From an uncultured Buttiauxella sp. (GTDB lineage: Bacteria; Pseudomonadota; Gammaproteobacteria; Enterobacterales; Enterobacteriaceae): a stretch of DNA of 64,000 nucleotides. The notes under the pieces are model-generated. The model was not told the DNA's origin, ran no database searches, and worked only from the letters and a program-made list of their open reading frames with translations. The translations under genes and the position numbers were made by a program. Positions 57,453 to 64,000 of the stretch are shown here, piece after piece. The stretch spans positions 62,001 through 126,000 of the forward strand of contig CAMLJN010000006.1 in the NCBI GenBank assembly GCA_946480445.1, in the 5' to 3' direction. Each line of letters starts with the position of its first letter. The stretch's first letter is position 1.

Positions 57453-58172
57453 ATGATCCTGTTTATTGCAGATTTACATCTCTGCTCAGAAGAACCGGCG
57501 ATTACCGCCGGTTTTCTGCGTTTTCTGGCCGGTGAGGCAAGAAAAGCGCAGGCGCTGTACATTCTGGGCGATCTCTTTGAAGCCTGGATTGGCGATGACG
57601 ACCCGGAACCGCTGCACCGCCAGATAGCCTCGGCCATTAAAGAGCTGGTTGATTCCGGCGTGCCCTGCTACTTCATTCACGGCAACCGTGATTTTCTGGT
57701 CGGCAAAGGCTTTGCCCGCCTGAGCGGCATGACGCTGCTGCCGGAAGAAAAAGTCCTCGAGTTATACGGCCGAAAAATACTTATCCTGCACGGTGACACC
57801 CTCTGCACGGACGATCTCGGCTATCAGGCATTTCGTCAGAAAGTCCATAATCCCGTCATTCAGTGGCTTTTTCTCGCGCTACCGCTGTTTATCCGCAAAC
57901 GTATTGCCGCCAGAATGCGCGCGGGCAGCAAAGCGGCGAACAGCAGTAAGTCCATGGCTATCATGGACGTAAACCCGCAGGCCGTGCTCAATGCCCTCAC
58001 CCGCCATCAGGTGCAGTGGATGATCCACGGCCACACGCATCGCCCTGAAATTCACTCTCTTACGGCGAGGGGTAAGCCTGCTTTCCGCTGTGTACTCGGC
58101 GCCTGGCACACCCACGGGTCGATGATAAAAGTCACCCGCGAAGACGTCGAACTTATTCCCTTCGATTTTTAA
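57453..58172 (+). CDS. lpxH: UDP-2,3-diacylglucosamine diphosphatase
   Basis: LpxH releases UMP to make lipid X in lipid A synthesis and sits on the inner membrane face. It has 239 residues against 240 in E. coli. The calcineurin-type metal ligands appear in [32 protein letters not shown] and HGHTHRP. A basic insertion lid ([15 protein letters not shown]) is present. It is in one transcript with ppiB. Confidence 0.97.
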   Translation: MILFIADLHLCSEEPAITAGFLRFLAGEARKAQALYILGDLFEAWIGDDDPEPLHRQIASAIKELVDSGVPCYFIHGNRDFLVGKGFARLSGMTLLPEEKVLELYGRKILILHGDTLCTDDLGYQAFRQKVHNPVIQWLFLALPLFIRKRIAARMRAGSKAANSSKSMAIMDVNPQAVLNALTRHQVQWMIHGHTHRPEIHSLTARGKPAFRCVLGAWHTHGSMIKVTREDVELIPFDF

Positions 58173-58205
58173 CGGCAAACGCCCCTTTTCGCCGTTTTGT
58201 TAACC

Positions 58206-58221
58206 ACGCAACCGTTTTCCT
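58206..58221. promoter_or_regulatory. PurR operator of purEK
   Basis: ACGCAACCGTTTTCCT matches 13 of 16 positions of the PurR consensus ACGCAAACGTTTGCGT. It lies 90 bases upstream of purE, as in E. coli. A candidate -10 (TGCTATTCT) lies shortly downstream near 58235. Confidence 0.75.
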
Positions 58222-58310
58222 TGCCCGTTGTTCATGCTATTCTCTGAGCCCTTCTGACCGACCGCCAGGCGTTCGGTGATGTTTGCCTACCCACAGGAGT
58301 TTTGAGACGC

Positions 58311-58820
58311 ATGTCCTCCAACCAGACCCCGGCGCGTATCGCCATTGTCATGGGTTCCAAAAGTGACTGGGCTACCATGCAGTTTGCCGCAGAAATCCTC
58401 ACCGCCCTTGATGTTCCGCACCACCTCGAAGTCGTCTCCGCCCACCGCACGCCGGACAAGCTGTTTAGCTTTGCCGAACAGGCGCAAAGCAACGGTTTCC
58501 AGGTGATAATTGCCGGAGCGGGAGGAGCTGCGCACCTGCCGGGTATGCTGGCGGCCAAAACGCTGGTGCCGGTGCTGGGCGTGCCGGTACAAAGCGCAGC
58601 GCTGAGCGGCGTGGACAGTCTCTACTCCATCGTACAAATGCCGCGCGGCATTCCTGTTGGCACCTTGGCGATCGGTAAAGCAGGGGCGGCCAACGCAGCC
58701 CTGCTGGCGGCACAAATTCTTGCCCTGCACGATAGCGAATTACGTACACGTCTGGCCGCATGGCGTGACGCGCAAACCGAAGAAGTGCTGGAGAACCCGG
58801 ACCCGCGGGGTGAGGCATGA
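58311..58820 (+). CDS. purE: N5-carboxyaminoimidazole ribonucleotide mutase
   Basis: PurE moves the carboxyl group of N5-CAIR to make CAIR in purine synthesis. From ATG 58311 ([15 protein letters not shown]) it has 169 residues, as in E. coli; an AGGAG lies 11 bases upstream. Motifs [19 protein letters not shown] and [12 protein letters not shown] form the active site. It overlaps purK by 4 bases (ATGA). Confidence 0.97.
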   Translation: MSSNQTPARIAIVMGSKSDWATMQFAAEILTALDVPHHLEVVSAHRTPDKLFSFAEQAQSNGFQVIIAGAGGAAHLPGMLAAKTLVPVLGVPVQSAALSGVDSLYSIVQMPRGIPVGTLAIGKAGAANAALLAAQILALHDSELRTRLAAWRDAQTEEVLENPDPRGEA

Positions 58821-59887
58821 AACACGTCTGCGTATTAGGTAACGGCCAGCTGGGCAGAATGCTGCGCCAGGCAGGTGAGCCGCTGGGCATCGCCGTTTAC
58901 CCGGTGGGGCTGGACGCGGAGCCGGAAGCGGTGCCTTTCGCGCAAAGCGTAATCACCGCAGAAATTGAACGCTGGCCTGAAACGCCGCTCACTCGAGAGC
59001 TTGCGCGTCACAACGCTTTTGTTAACCGCGATGTATTCCCGATCATCGCAGACCGCCTTACCCAAAAACAGCTGTTCGATAAGCTGGGCCTCCCCACCGC
59101 ACCGTGGCAGCTGCTTGCCAGCCGCGAAGAATGGGCGACCGTATTTGCAAGCCCTGGCAATCTGGCGATCGTTAAGCGCCGCGTCGGGGGCTACGATGGC
59201 CGCGGCCAGTGGCGTTTGCGCAGCGAAGAGACCCACCTGCTGCCTGATGAATGCTACGGCGAATGCATCGTTGAACAGGGCATTAACTTTACCGGCGAAG
59301 TCTCCCTTGTTGGCGCGCGTGGGCGCGACGGCAGCATGGTGTTCTATCCTCTGACGCACAACCTGCATCAGGACGGGATCTTACGTACCAGCGTTGTCTT
59401 CCCGCAGGCTAACGCCGAACAGCAGCGTCAGGCGGAAGAGATGCTCTGCGCCATTATGCACGAGCTGAACTATGTCGGCGTGATGGCGATGGAGTGCTTT
59501 ATTACCCCGGCCGGGCTGTTGATTAACGAGCTGGCCCCGCGCGTGCATAACAGCGGGCACTGGACGCAAAACGGCGCCTCCATCAGCCAGTTCGAGCTGC
59601 ATCTGCGTGCGATTGTCGACCTGCCGCTGCCGCAACCGGTAGTTAATGCCCCGTCGGTGATGATCAACCTTATCGGCACAGCGTTAAACTACGCCTGGCT
59701 GAAGCTGCCGCTGGTGCATCTGCACTGGTATGACAAAGACGTCCGCGAAGGCCGCAAGCTGGGCCACCTGAACCTGAACGACAGCGACACGGACAGGCTG
59801 AGCGCCTCGCTCGAAGCTCTGATTCCGCTCCTGCCGCCAGAATATACCAGCGGCATTGCCTGGGCACAGAGCAAACTGAGCCGCTAG
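58817..59887 (+). CDS. purK: N5-carboxyaminoimidazole ribonucleotide synthetase
   Basis: An ATP-grasp enzyme that carboxylates AIR with bicarbonate to N5-CAIR. It has 356 residues against 355 in E. coli. The N-terminus is [18 protein letters not shown]-grasp residues are in [14 protein letters not shown] and [14 protein letters not shown]. It is translationally coupled to purE. Confidence 0.97.
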   Translation: MKHVCVLGNGQLGRMLRQAGEPLGIAVYPVGLDAEPEAVPFAQSVITAEIERWPETPLTRELARHNAFVNRDVFPIIADRLTQKQLFDKLGLPTAPWQLLASREEWATVFASPGNLAIVKRRVGGYDGRGQWRLRSEETHLLPDECYGECIVEQGINFTGEVSLVGARGRDGSMVFYPLTHNLHQDGILRTSVVFPQANAEQQRQAEEMLCAIMHELNYVGVMAMECFITPAGLLINELAPRVHNSGHWTQNGASISQFELHLRAIVDLPLPQPVVNAPSVMINLIGTALNYAWLKLPLVHLHWYDKDVREGRKLGHLNLNDSDTDRLSASLEALIPLLPPEYTSGIAWAQSKLSR

Positions 59888-59894
59888 TTTTTTA

Positions 59895-59922
59895 CCCCTT
59901 TCTCCCGCCCGGGAGAAAGGGG
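59895..59922. repeat. Intergenic palindrome after purK
   Basis: A perfect 12-base stem, CCCCTTTCTCCC / GGGAGAAAGGGG, with a GCCC loop, 8 bases after the purK stop. The T-run (TTTTTT) lies before rather than after the hairpin on the plus strand. It joins the group of C/T-rich 3' hairpins. Confidence 0.55.
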
Positions 59923-60003
59923 ATGCTGAACGCACCCTTCCCTTTCTCGCCCCGCTGGCGCACAATCCCCGGCGTTTCACCCCATTCGCTTTAAGGTTTA
60001 GCC

Positions 60004-61119
60004 ATGCAAAATATCCGCCCGAACACCCAAAATTACGAACATTTGCTGCGCACAGAGGCGCCACTAATCGACGTGCGTGCGCCGGTAGAGTTTGCTCAAG
60101 GGGCAATGCCTGGGGCAATCAATCTCCCGCTGATGTCCGATGATGAACGAGCGGCGGTCGGCACCTGCTACAAGCAGCGCGGGCAAAATGCAGCGGTTGA
60201 GCTTGGCCATAGCCTGGTGAACGGCGAGGTTCGCGCCGGTCGTTTACAAAGCTGGCTTGCGCAGGCAAAAGACCACCCACGGGGGTATCTGTGCTGCGCC
60301 AGGGGCGGTATGCGCTCTCATATCGTCCAGCAGTGGCTAAGGGAAGCCGGGGTGAACTACCCGCTGGTGGAGGGCGGTTATAAGGCGCTGCGTCAGTTTG
60401 CACTCCAGGCGATCGACGCTCGCGCTCAGTGGCCGATGATGATGGTGAGCGGTAACACCGGCTGCGGCAAAACGATACTGATCCGCTCCCTGCCTACGGG
60501 GGTCGATCTGGAAGGTCTTGCGCACCATCGGGGTTCTTCATTTGGCCGGACTATCGTCGAGCAGCCTTCTCAGGCGAGCTTTGAAAACAACCTTGCCGTC
60601 ACGCTGCTTAAGCTTAGCGAAGCCGACCCAGTAACGCTGGTGATTGAGGATGAAGGCCGCATGATTGGCTCCCGCCATATTCCTGAGTCCCTGCGGGAGC
60701 AAATGCTGCGTTCGCCAATTGTGGTGATTGAAGATCCGTTTGAGCTACGTCTGGAGCGCCTGAAAACCGAATATTTCCAGCAGATGAGCGAGGCATTTTT
60801 GTCCGTCAGCGACGAAGAAAGCGCGTGGCAAAATTACGCCGGGTATCTGCATCACGGCCTGTATGCGATCCGCCGTCGCCTGGGGATGGAACGTTTTCAG
60901 CAGTTCACAACGGTTCTGGATATGGCCCTGGCGTATCAACGCAAGACCGGCTCATGCGACGGACATCTGGCGTGGCTGTCCCCGCTGCTGGAAGAGTATT
61001 ACGACCCGATGTACCGCTATCAGCTCAGCAAAAAAGCAGATCAAATTGTCTTTCGCGGAGATTACCAGCAGGTTGAATCCTGGCTGCGTGAACGCACCGG
61101 CAGCGGACGGGCGAGATAA
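60004..61119 (+). CDS. mnmH: tRNA 2-selenouridine/geranyl-2-thiouridine synthase
   Basis: MnmH (SelU, YbbB) replaces sulfur by selenium at the wobble uridine of some tRNAs via a geranylated intermediate. It has 371 residues against 364 in E. coli. The N-terminal rhodanese domain has the catalytic cysteine in [10 protein letters not shown] (about 97-98). The C-terminal P-loop domain has SGNTGCGKT (about 145-153). In E. coli the allantoin genes lie between it and purK; here the gap is 116 bases. Confidence 0.95.
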   Translation: MQNIRPNTQNYEHLLRTEAPLIDVRAPVEFAQGAMPGAINLPLMSDDERAAVGTCYKQRGQNAAVELGHSLVNGEVRAGRLQSWLAQAKDHPRGYLCCARGGMRSHIVQQWLREAGVNYPLVEGGYKALRQFALQAIDARAQWPMMMVSGNTGCGKTILIRSLPTGVDLEGLAHHRGSSFGRTIVEQPSQASFENNLAVTLLKLSEADPVTLVIEDEGRMIGSRHIPESLREQMLRSPIVVIEDPFELRLERLKTEYFQQMSEAFLSVSDEESAWQNYAGYLHHGLYAIRRRLGMERFQQFTTVLDMALAYQRKTGSCDGHLAWLSPLLEEYYDPMYRYQLSKKADQIVFRGDYQQVESWLRERTGSGRAR

Positions 61120-61120
61120 A

Positions 61121-61328
61121 AGCAGCGTCGGTCACAGTAACGGCTGGCGCTGCTGCAGATAATCTATTTGCCCTGCTTTTGCCCGAACAGGCTATTACGT
61201 ATTCAGTTTTAATCAGCTTCTCCGTTCATTTATTCGGGTAGCAGGAAACGCACCAAAAATACGAAATGGCGAATTGTCCCGGCGTGGTAGAGTGTGAATT
61301 GCTCAAAGAATAATGAGAGGTTTGCGCT
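61121..61328. other. mnmH-phzF intergenic region
   Basis: A 7-base inverted repeat, AGCAGCG / CGCTGCT (61121-61154), follows the mnmH stop. The rest is AT-rich with no other clear signal. AGAGG at 61316-61320 is the likely ribosome-binding site of the next gene. Confidence 0.4.
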
Positions 61329-62122
61329 ATGCAGGAAATTGATTTTTATATGATAGATGCCTTTAGCAGCACGGCTTTTGGCGGTAATGCCGCGGCGGTT
61401 TGTCCGCTCGCAGAATGGTTGCCTGACCAGACATTATTAAAAATGGCTAAGCAGCATAACCAGTCAGAAACAGCATTTTTTGTCGCAAATGATAAGGGCT
61501 TTGAGCTGCGATGGTTTACCACTAAGGCTGAAATAAATCTGTGCGGACATGCCACGCTGGCCGCAGCGCACGTTATCTTTGAACATCTTGCTTACCCGGA
61601 CACGGCTATTCACTTTGACACCCGCTTCGTTGGCCCCCTGACGGTGACACGCAACGGTGACTGGCTGACGCTTGATTTTCCTGCCTGGGAAACCGAGTCC
61701 GTTACGCCGCCGCCGTTACTGCGGAAACGTTGGGCATCGCGGAATGCAAAGAAGTGCGCGTGGCACGTGATTACCTGGTCGTCATGGAGAATCAACGGCA
61801 GGTAGAAGCGGTATGCCCGAATATCAATGCCATGCTTCCTCTGGGAAAAATGGTTTGTATAACAGCACCGGGTGACGGGGAATATGATTTTGTTAGCCGT
61901 TTCTTCTGCCCGGGCGAAGCTGTAGCGGAAGACCCTGTAACAGGTTCGGCGCACAGCATGCTTATTCCTTACTGGGCTGAAAAACTGAATAAAACGCGGA
62001 TGCTGGCGCATCAGGGAGCTGAGCGTGGCGGGGATTTACGCTGCCAGCTCGCAGGCGATCGCGTATTCATTGGCGGACAGGCAACAACGTATCTGACAGG
62101 CAAAGTGCTGTTGCCCACGTAA
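61329..62122 (+). pseudogene. PhzF-family isomerase, frameshifted
   Basis: The first frame (61329 to about 61710) encodes the N-terminal PhzF half: FYMIDAFSSTAFGGNAAAV, catalytic Glu in QSETAFF and CGHATLAAAHV. After TPPPLL it runs into unrelated sequence and stops at 61805. The homologous C-terminal half continues one frame away (from about 61715, VTAETLGIAECKEVRVA), including AVAEDPVTGSAHSM and ending KVLLPT at 62122. The change fits loss of a single base in the GC-rich stretch near 61705-61720. Together the halves make a full-length PhzF protein of about 260 residues. The substrate of such proteins is generally unknown. A sequencing error is possible. Confidence 0.85.
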
Positions 62123-62372
62123 CGTGAGGCTCACGCCGTCTCTGATGGTCAGTTTTCTTGCTTGGGGTTCTGGCGTGTTTTCTGATGACGGAAAGTCCGA
62201 ACGTTTATAGAGCCGCAGGATCACCGCCAATTTCCGCGACAGCTGCCTGATGGCATCAGGCACAGGATATTGCCGCCGTTGCAGGTCACAGCTTTTAAGC
62301 CACTCTTTATTGACTGGCTGGAAAACGAAGAGAAACATGACGGGCATCCGATATGGCTGCCCTGCTTTATAA

Positions 62373-62399
62373 GGCGGGCAGCAAAACTGCCGCCCGCCC
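62373..62399. terminator. Hairpin downstream of the porin gene
   Basis: GGCGGGCAG and CTGCCGCCCGCC pair imperfectly around CAAAA. It lies 8 bases beyond the porin stop. T-runs are short on both sides (CTTTT on the plus strand). Confidence 0.5.
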
Positions 62400-62407
62400 T
62401 TTTACGA

Positions 62408-63559
62408 TTAGAAATCGTAACGCAGACGTACCAAGTTCATATCGCCCAGGTTGTCGGTGCTGGAGGTGAAGACGTGTTCGTAGTCCACCTGGAAGCCATA
62501 ATCCAGCTTAAAGCTCACGCCCACGCCGTTATCAATGCGCTGGTAGTTGCGGCCATTGATGTACTCAATGCGGTCGCCCATAAAGTAAGGCTGCACGGAT
62601 TTCAGCGCGTACTGCTCAACCGGGATGGTGTAGCCCGCGAAGTATTCCACGCCCCACGCATCGCCTGCGAAGTAATTGTTTACGTCCACTTTTTTGGTGG
62701 TCATAAAGTTCTGGTACCAGCCGCCGCCGAGGCTGAATGTCCAGTTATCCGGTTTCCAGCTCAGAGCCGTACCAAGGATATTCTGGTCGTAGGTTTTGCT
62801 GTCGCTGTTGCCTGGGTTACGCATTTCCGCGCGGGTATAGTTCCACGCCGCGCCCCAGCTCAGGTCTTTGCTCAGATGATAATCCACGCCCAGGGAGCCG
62901 CCGCCTTTACGCTTGTAGCGCAGGCCGTTACCCGGCAGGTATTCACCGTCATCAAACAGGTACGACGCGTAAACATCGGCATCGCCAAAGGTGTTTTTGT
63001 ATTTCAGCATCTTACGTGAACGGTAAGAGCCGTCGTAGTCGCCGTTGATACCGTTACCCGGCGCCTGGCCGATCATGTCGTAGTCCCAGATATCGGTTTT
63101 CGCGCCCACCACATCGTAGTACACGCTGTTCTGCTGGCCAAAGGTCAGCTGACCCCAGGTTTTGCTTTTCAGGCCGGTGTACAGCATACGGCGTGAGGTG
63201 TCGTTCGCGCCTTCAGCATAGTGGTTATCCCAGTCGAAGACGGCCGGAATATTTACGCCCAGTTCGTAATAGCTGATCCAGCTAATATCGTCGAACAAAT
63301 AATAATCGGCTGCGAAACGAAAACGAGTGCCACCGTCAAAACCGTTACGTTTATAGGAACCTTTGTCGCCGTCGCCGGTCATCATATTGAACTGCGGACG
63401 GATGCTTCCGCCAACGGTGAAGTTCAGGCGGCTAAGAGGATCGCCCGCCTGAGGATCCTGTTTTAATACCGTGATTTCAGCATGAGCCGCGGTAGAAACC
63501 ATACCCAACAGCAGACCCGCCCCCACCAGCTGGGGAAGAACGCGCATTTTACTTTTCAT
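62408..63559 (-). CDS. Outer-membrane general porin
   Basis: It has 383 residues from ATG 63559. The signal peptide MKSKMRVLPQLVGAGLLLGM...AAHA cleaves before EITVLKQDP. The body is an alternating beta pattern (FTVGGSIRPQFNMM, TRFRFAADYYL, WGQLTFGQQNSVYYD) and ends LRYDF with the C-terminal phenylalanine typical of BAM substrates. The constriction-loop-like segment QNSVYYDVVGAKTDIWDYD resembles Gram-negative trimeric porins, but the protein is far from OmpC/OmpF. I cannot assign a substrate. It appears monocistronic. Confidence 0.82.
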   Translation of the reverse strand: MKSKMRVLPQLVGAGLLLGMVSTAAHAEITVLKQDPQAGDPLSRLNFTVGGSIRPQFNMMTGDGDKGSYKRNGFDGGTRFRFAADYYLFDDISWISYYELGVNIPAVFDWDNHYAEGANDTSRRMLYTGLKSKTWGQLTFGQQNSVYYDVVGAKTDIWDYDMIGQAPGNGINGDYDGSYRSRKMLKYKNTFGDADVYASYLFDDGEYLPGNGLRYKRKGGGSLGVDYHLSKDLSWGAAWNYTRAEMRNPGNSDSKTYDQNILGTALSWKPDNWTFSLGGGWYQNFMTTKKVDVNNYFAGDAWGVEYFAGYTIPVEQYALKSVQPYFMGDRIEYINGRNYQRIDNGVGVSFKLDYGFQVDYEHVFTSSTDNLGDMNLVRLRYDF

Positions 63560-63759
63560 TAACAAACCTTATTAAACGTATTTTTGTTTTAAGCGCAAGG
63601 ATATTACCGTTTATTTTTGGCGTTGAGTTCGCCATTTTTAATGATTTGTGCGGTTATCGTTATGCTGATTTATTAATAGATATTACAAAAAACAAGCGAA
63701 GTGGCGGAAATATGCTCTGGCGCAATGAAAAGCGGAATATAATGAAGTTTATAACGAAA
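63560..63759. other. AT-rich region upstream of the porin gene
   Basis: About 200 bases with clearly lower GC than the neighbours, ending at the ybbP terminator. It presumably holds the porin promoter. I see no recognisable operator. Confidence 0.4.
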
Positions 63760-63806
63760 AATCAGGTCCGGCGCTGCCGTCTTTCACCGCAGCGCCGGAC
63801 CTGATT
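63760..63806. terminator. Strong terminator after ybbP
   Basis: A perfect 18-base stem, beginning AATCAGGTCCGGCGCTGC, with an 11-base loop. On the minus strand TTTTTCG follows, ending ybbP transcription 10 bases after its stop. The plus-strand side has GATTTTG. Confidence 0.88.
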
Positions 63807-63815
63807 TTGTAGCAA

Positions 63816-64000
63816 TTACGCAACAAACTGGCGGAACAAAGCTTTGCCTTTCAGCAGTCGGACACCTAACCACCCGCCGCACAAAGACAGCAACACCGCC
63901 CCGGTTAGCGGCAAAATGGCCCACAGCCGCCAGTCCGGCTCCCAGGGGAAATCAAACACGCTGGTTTGCAGCAGGCCCAGCGCCGTTTCCGCACCGATGG
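63816..64000 (-). CDS. ybbP: YbbP-like ABC transporter permease, C-terminal end (truncated by window edge)
   Basis: The last 61 codons of a minus-strand gene are present. The peptide IGAETALGLLQTSVFDFPW precedes a hydrophobic segment (LWAILPLTGAVLLSLCGGWL) and ends KGKALFRQFVA. This fits the last helix of the FtsX-like permease YbbP, whose gene lies near mnmH in E. coli. Identification rests on this short stretch and on the neighbourhood. Confidence 0.7.
   Translation of the reverse strand, partial: IGAETALGLLQTSVFDFPWEPDWRLWAILPLTGAVLLSLCGGWLGVRLLKGKALFRQFVA

Noticed and set aside
62036..62347. Minus-strand frame of 103 codons overlapping the end of the phzF-like gene
   Set aside because: Half of it overlaps the conserved PhzF C-terminus. 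The non-overlapping part has no recognised domain, so I could not support it as a gene.
62270..63019. 249-codon open frame antisense to the porin gene
   Set aside because: The porin on the opposite strand has a signal peptide and a C-terminal Phe; this frame has neither recognisable domains nor a start context.

Overview
The window is a chromosomal segment of a gamma-proteobacterium of the family Enterobacteriaceae. Gene content, order and protein sequences closely follow Escherichia coli / Klebsiella / Enterobacter core loci, but the arrangement is not that of E. coli K-12. The methionine-salvage cluster and the glucoside PTS cluster point to a Klebsiella/Enterobacter/Cedecea-like genus; I cannot fix the species. 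Coding density is high. I see no tRNA, rRNA, CRISPR array, integrase or insertion sequence.

Region 1 (1-26972) is collinear with the E. coli 56-57 min region: ppk(3' part)-ppx, pdeF (with a large in-frame internal deletion), yfgG, guaBA, xseA, yfgJ, der-bamB-yfgM-hisS-ispG-rodZ-rlmN-ndk, pbpC and the alpha-2-macroglobulin gene yfhM. These genes serve polyphosphate and GMP metabolism, DNA repair, ribosome assembly, outer-membrane assembly, isoprenoid synthesis, cell shape, RNA modification and envelope defence.

Region 2 (26973-31942) is accessory. An alpha-glucoside-type PTS permease and a GH4 6-phospho-glucosidase lie between yfhM and the core gene sseA, and an RpiR-type regulator overlaps the sseA stop codon by one base. 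A perfect 18-bp palindrome lies upstream of the permease gene.

Region 3 (31968-44595) returns to core order: sseB, pepB, the complete isc Fe-S assembly operon (iscRSUA-hscBA-fdx-iscX) with recognisable IscR sites, trmJ and suhB. A ZevAB-like metal uptake pair and csiE follow.

Region 4 (44712-55284) leaves the E. coli order. A complete MTA/methionine salvage set (mtnK, mtnA, mtnD-mtnC-mtnB, and mtnE/ybdL) has tandem MetJ-like boxes in both divergent intergenic regions. It is followed by an opgB homologue with a TTG start and by ahpCF. A two-hairpin small-RNA candidate lies in the opgB-ahpC gap.

Region 5 (55310-64000) matches the E. coli 12 min region in opposite orientation: cysS, ppiB, lpxH, purEK (with a PurR box) and mnmH. 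A frameshifted phzF-like gene, a general porin and the 3' end of ybbP complete the window. The allantoin genes that separate purK and mnmH in E. coli are absent.

The most notable observations are the pdeF deletion that removes the catalytic heart of its EAL domain, the glucoside cluster wrapped around sseA with palindromic candidate operators, the MetJ-boxed salvage locus, the small-RNA candidate beside ahpC, and the two synteny breaks. I did not find a clearly new multi-gene system.
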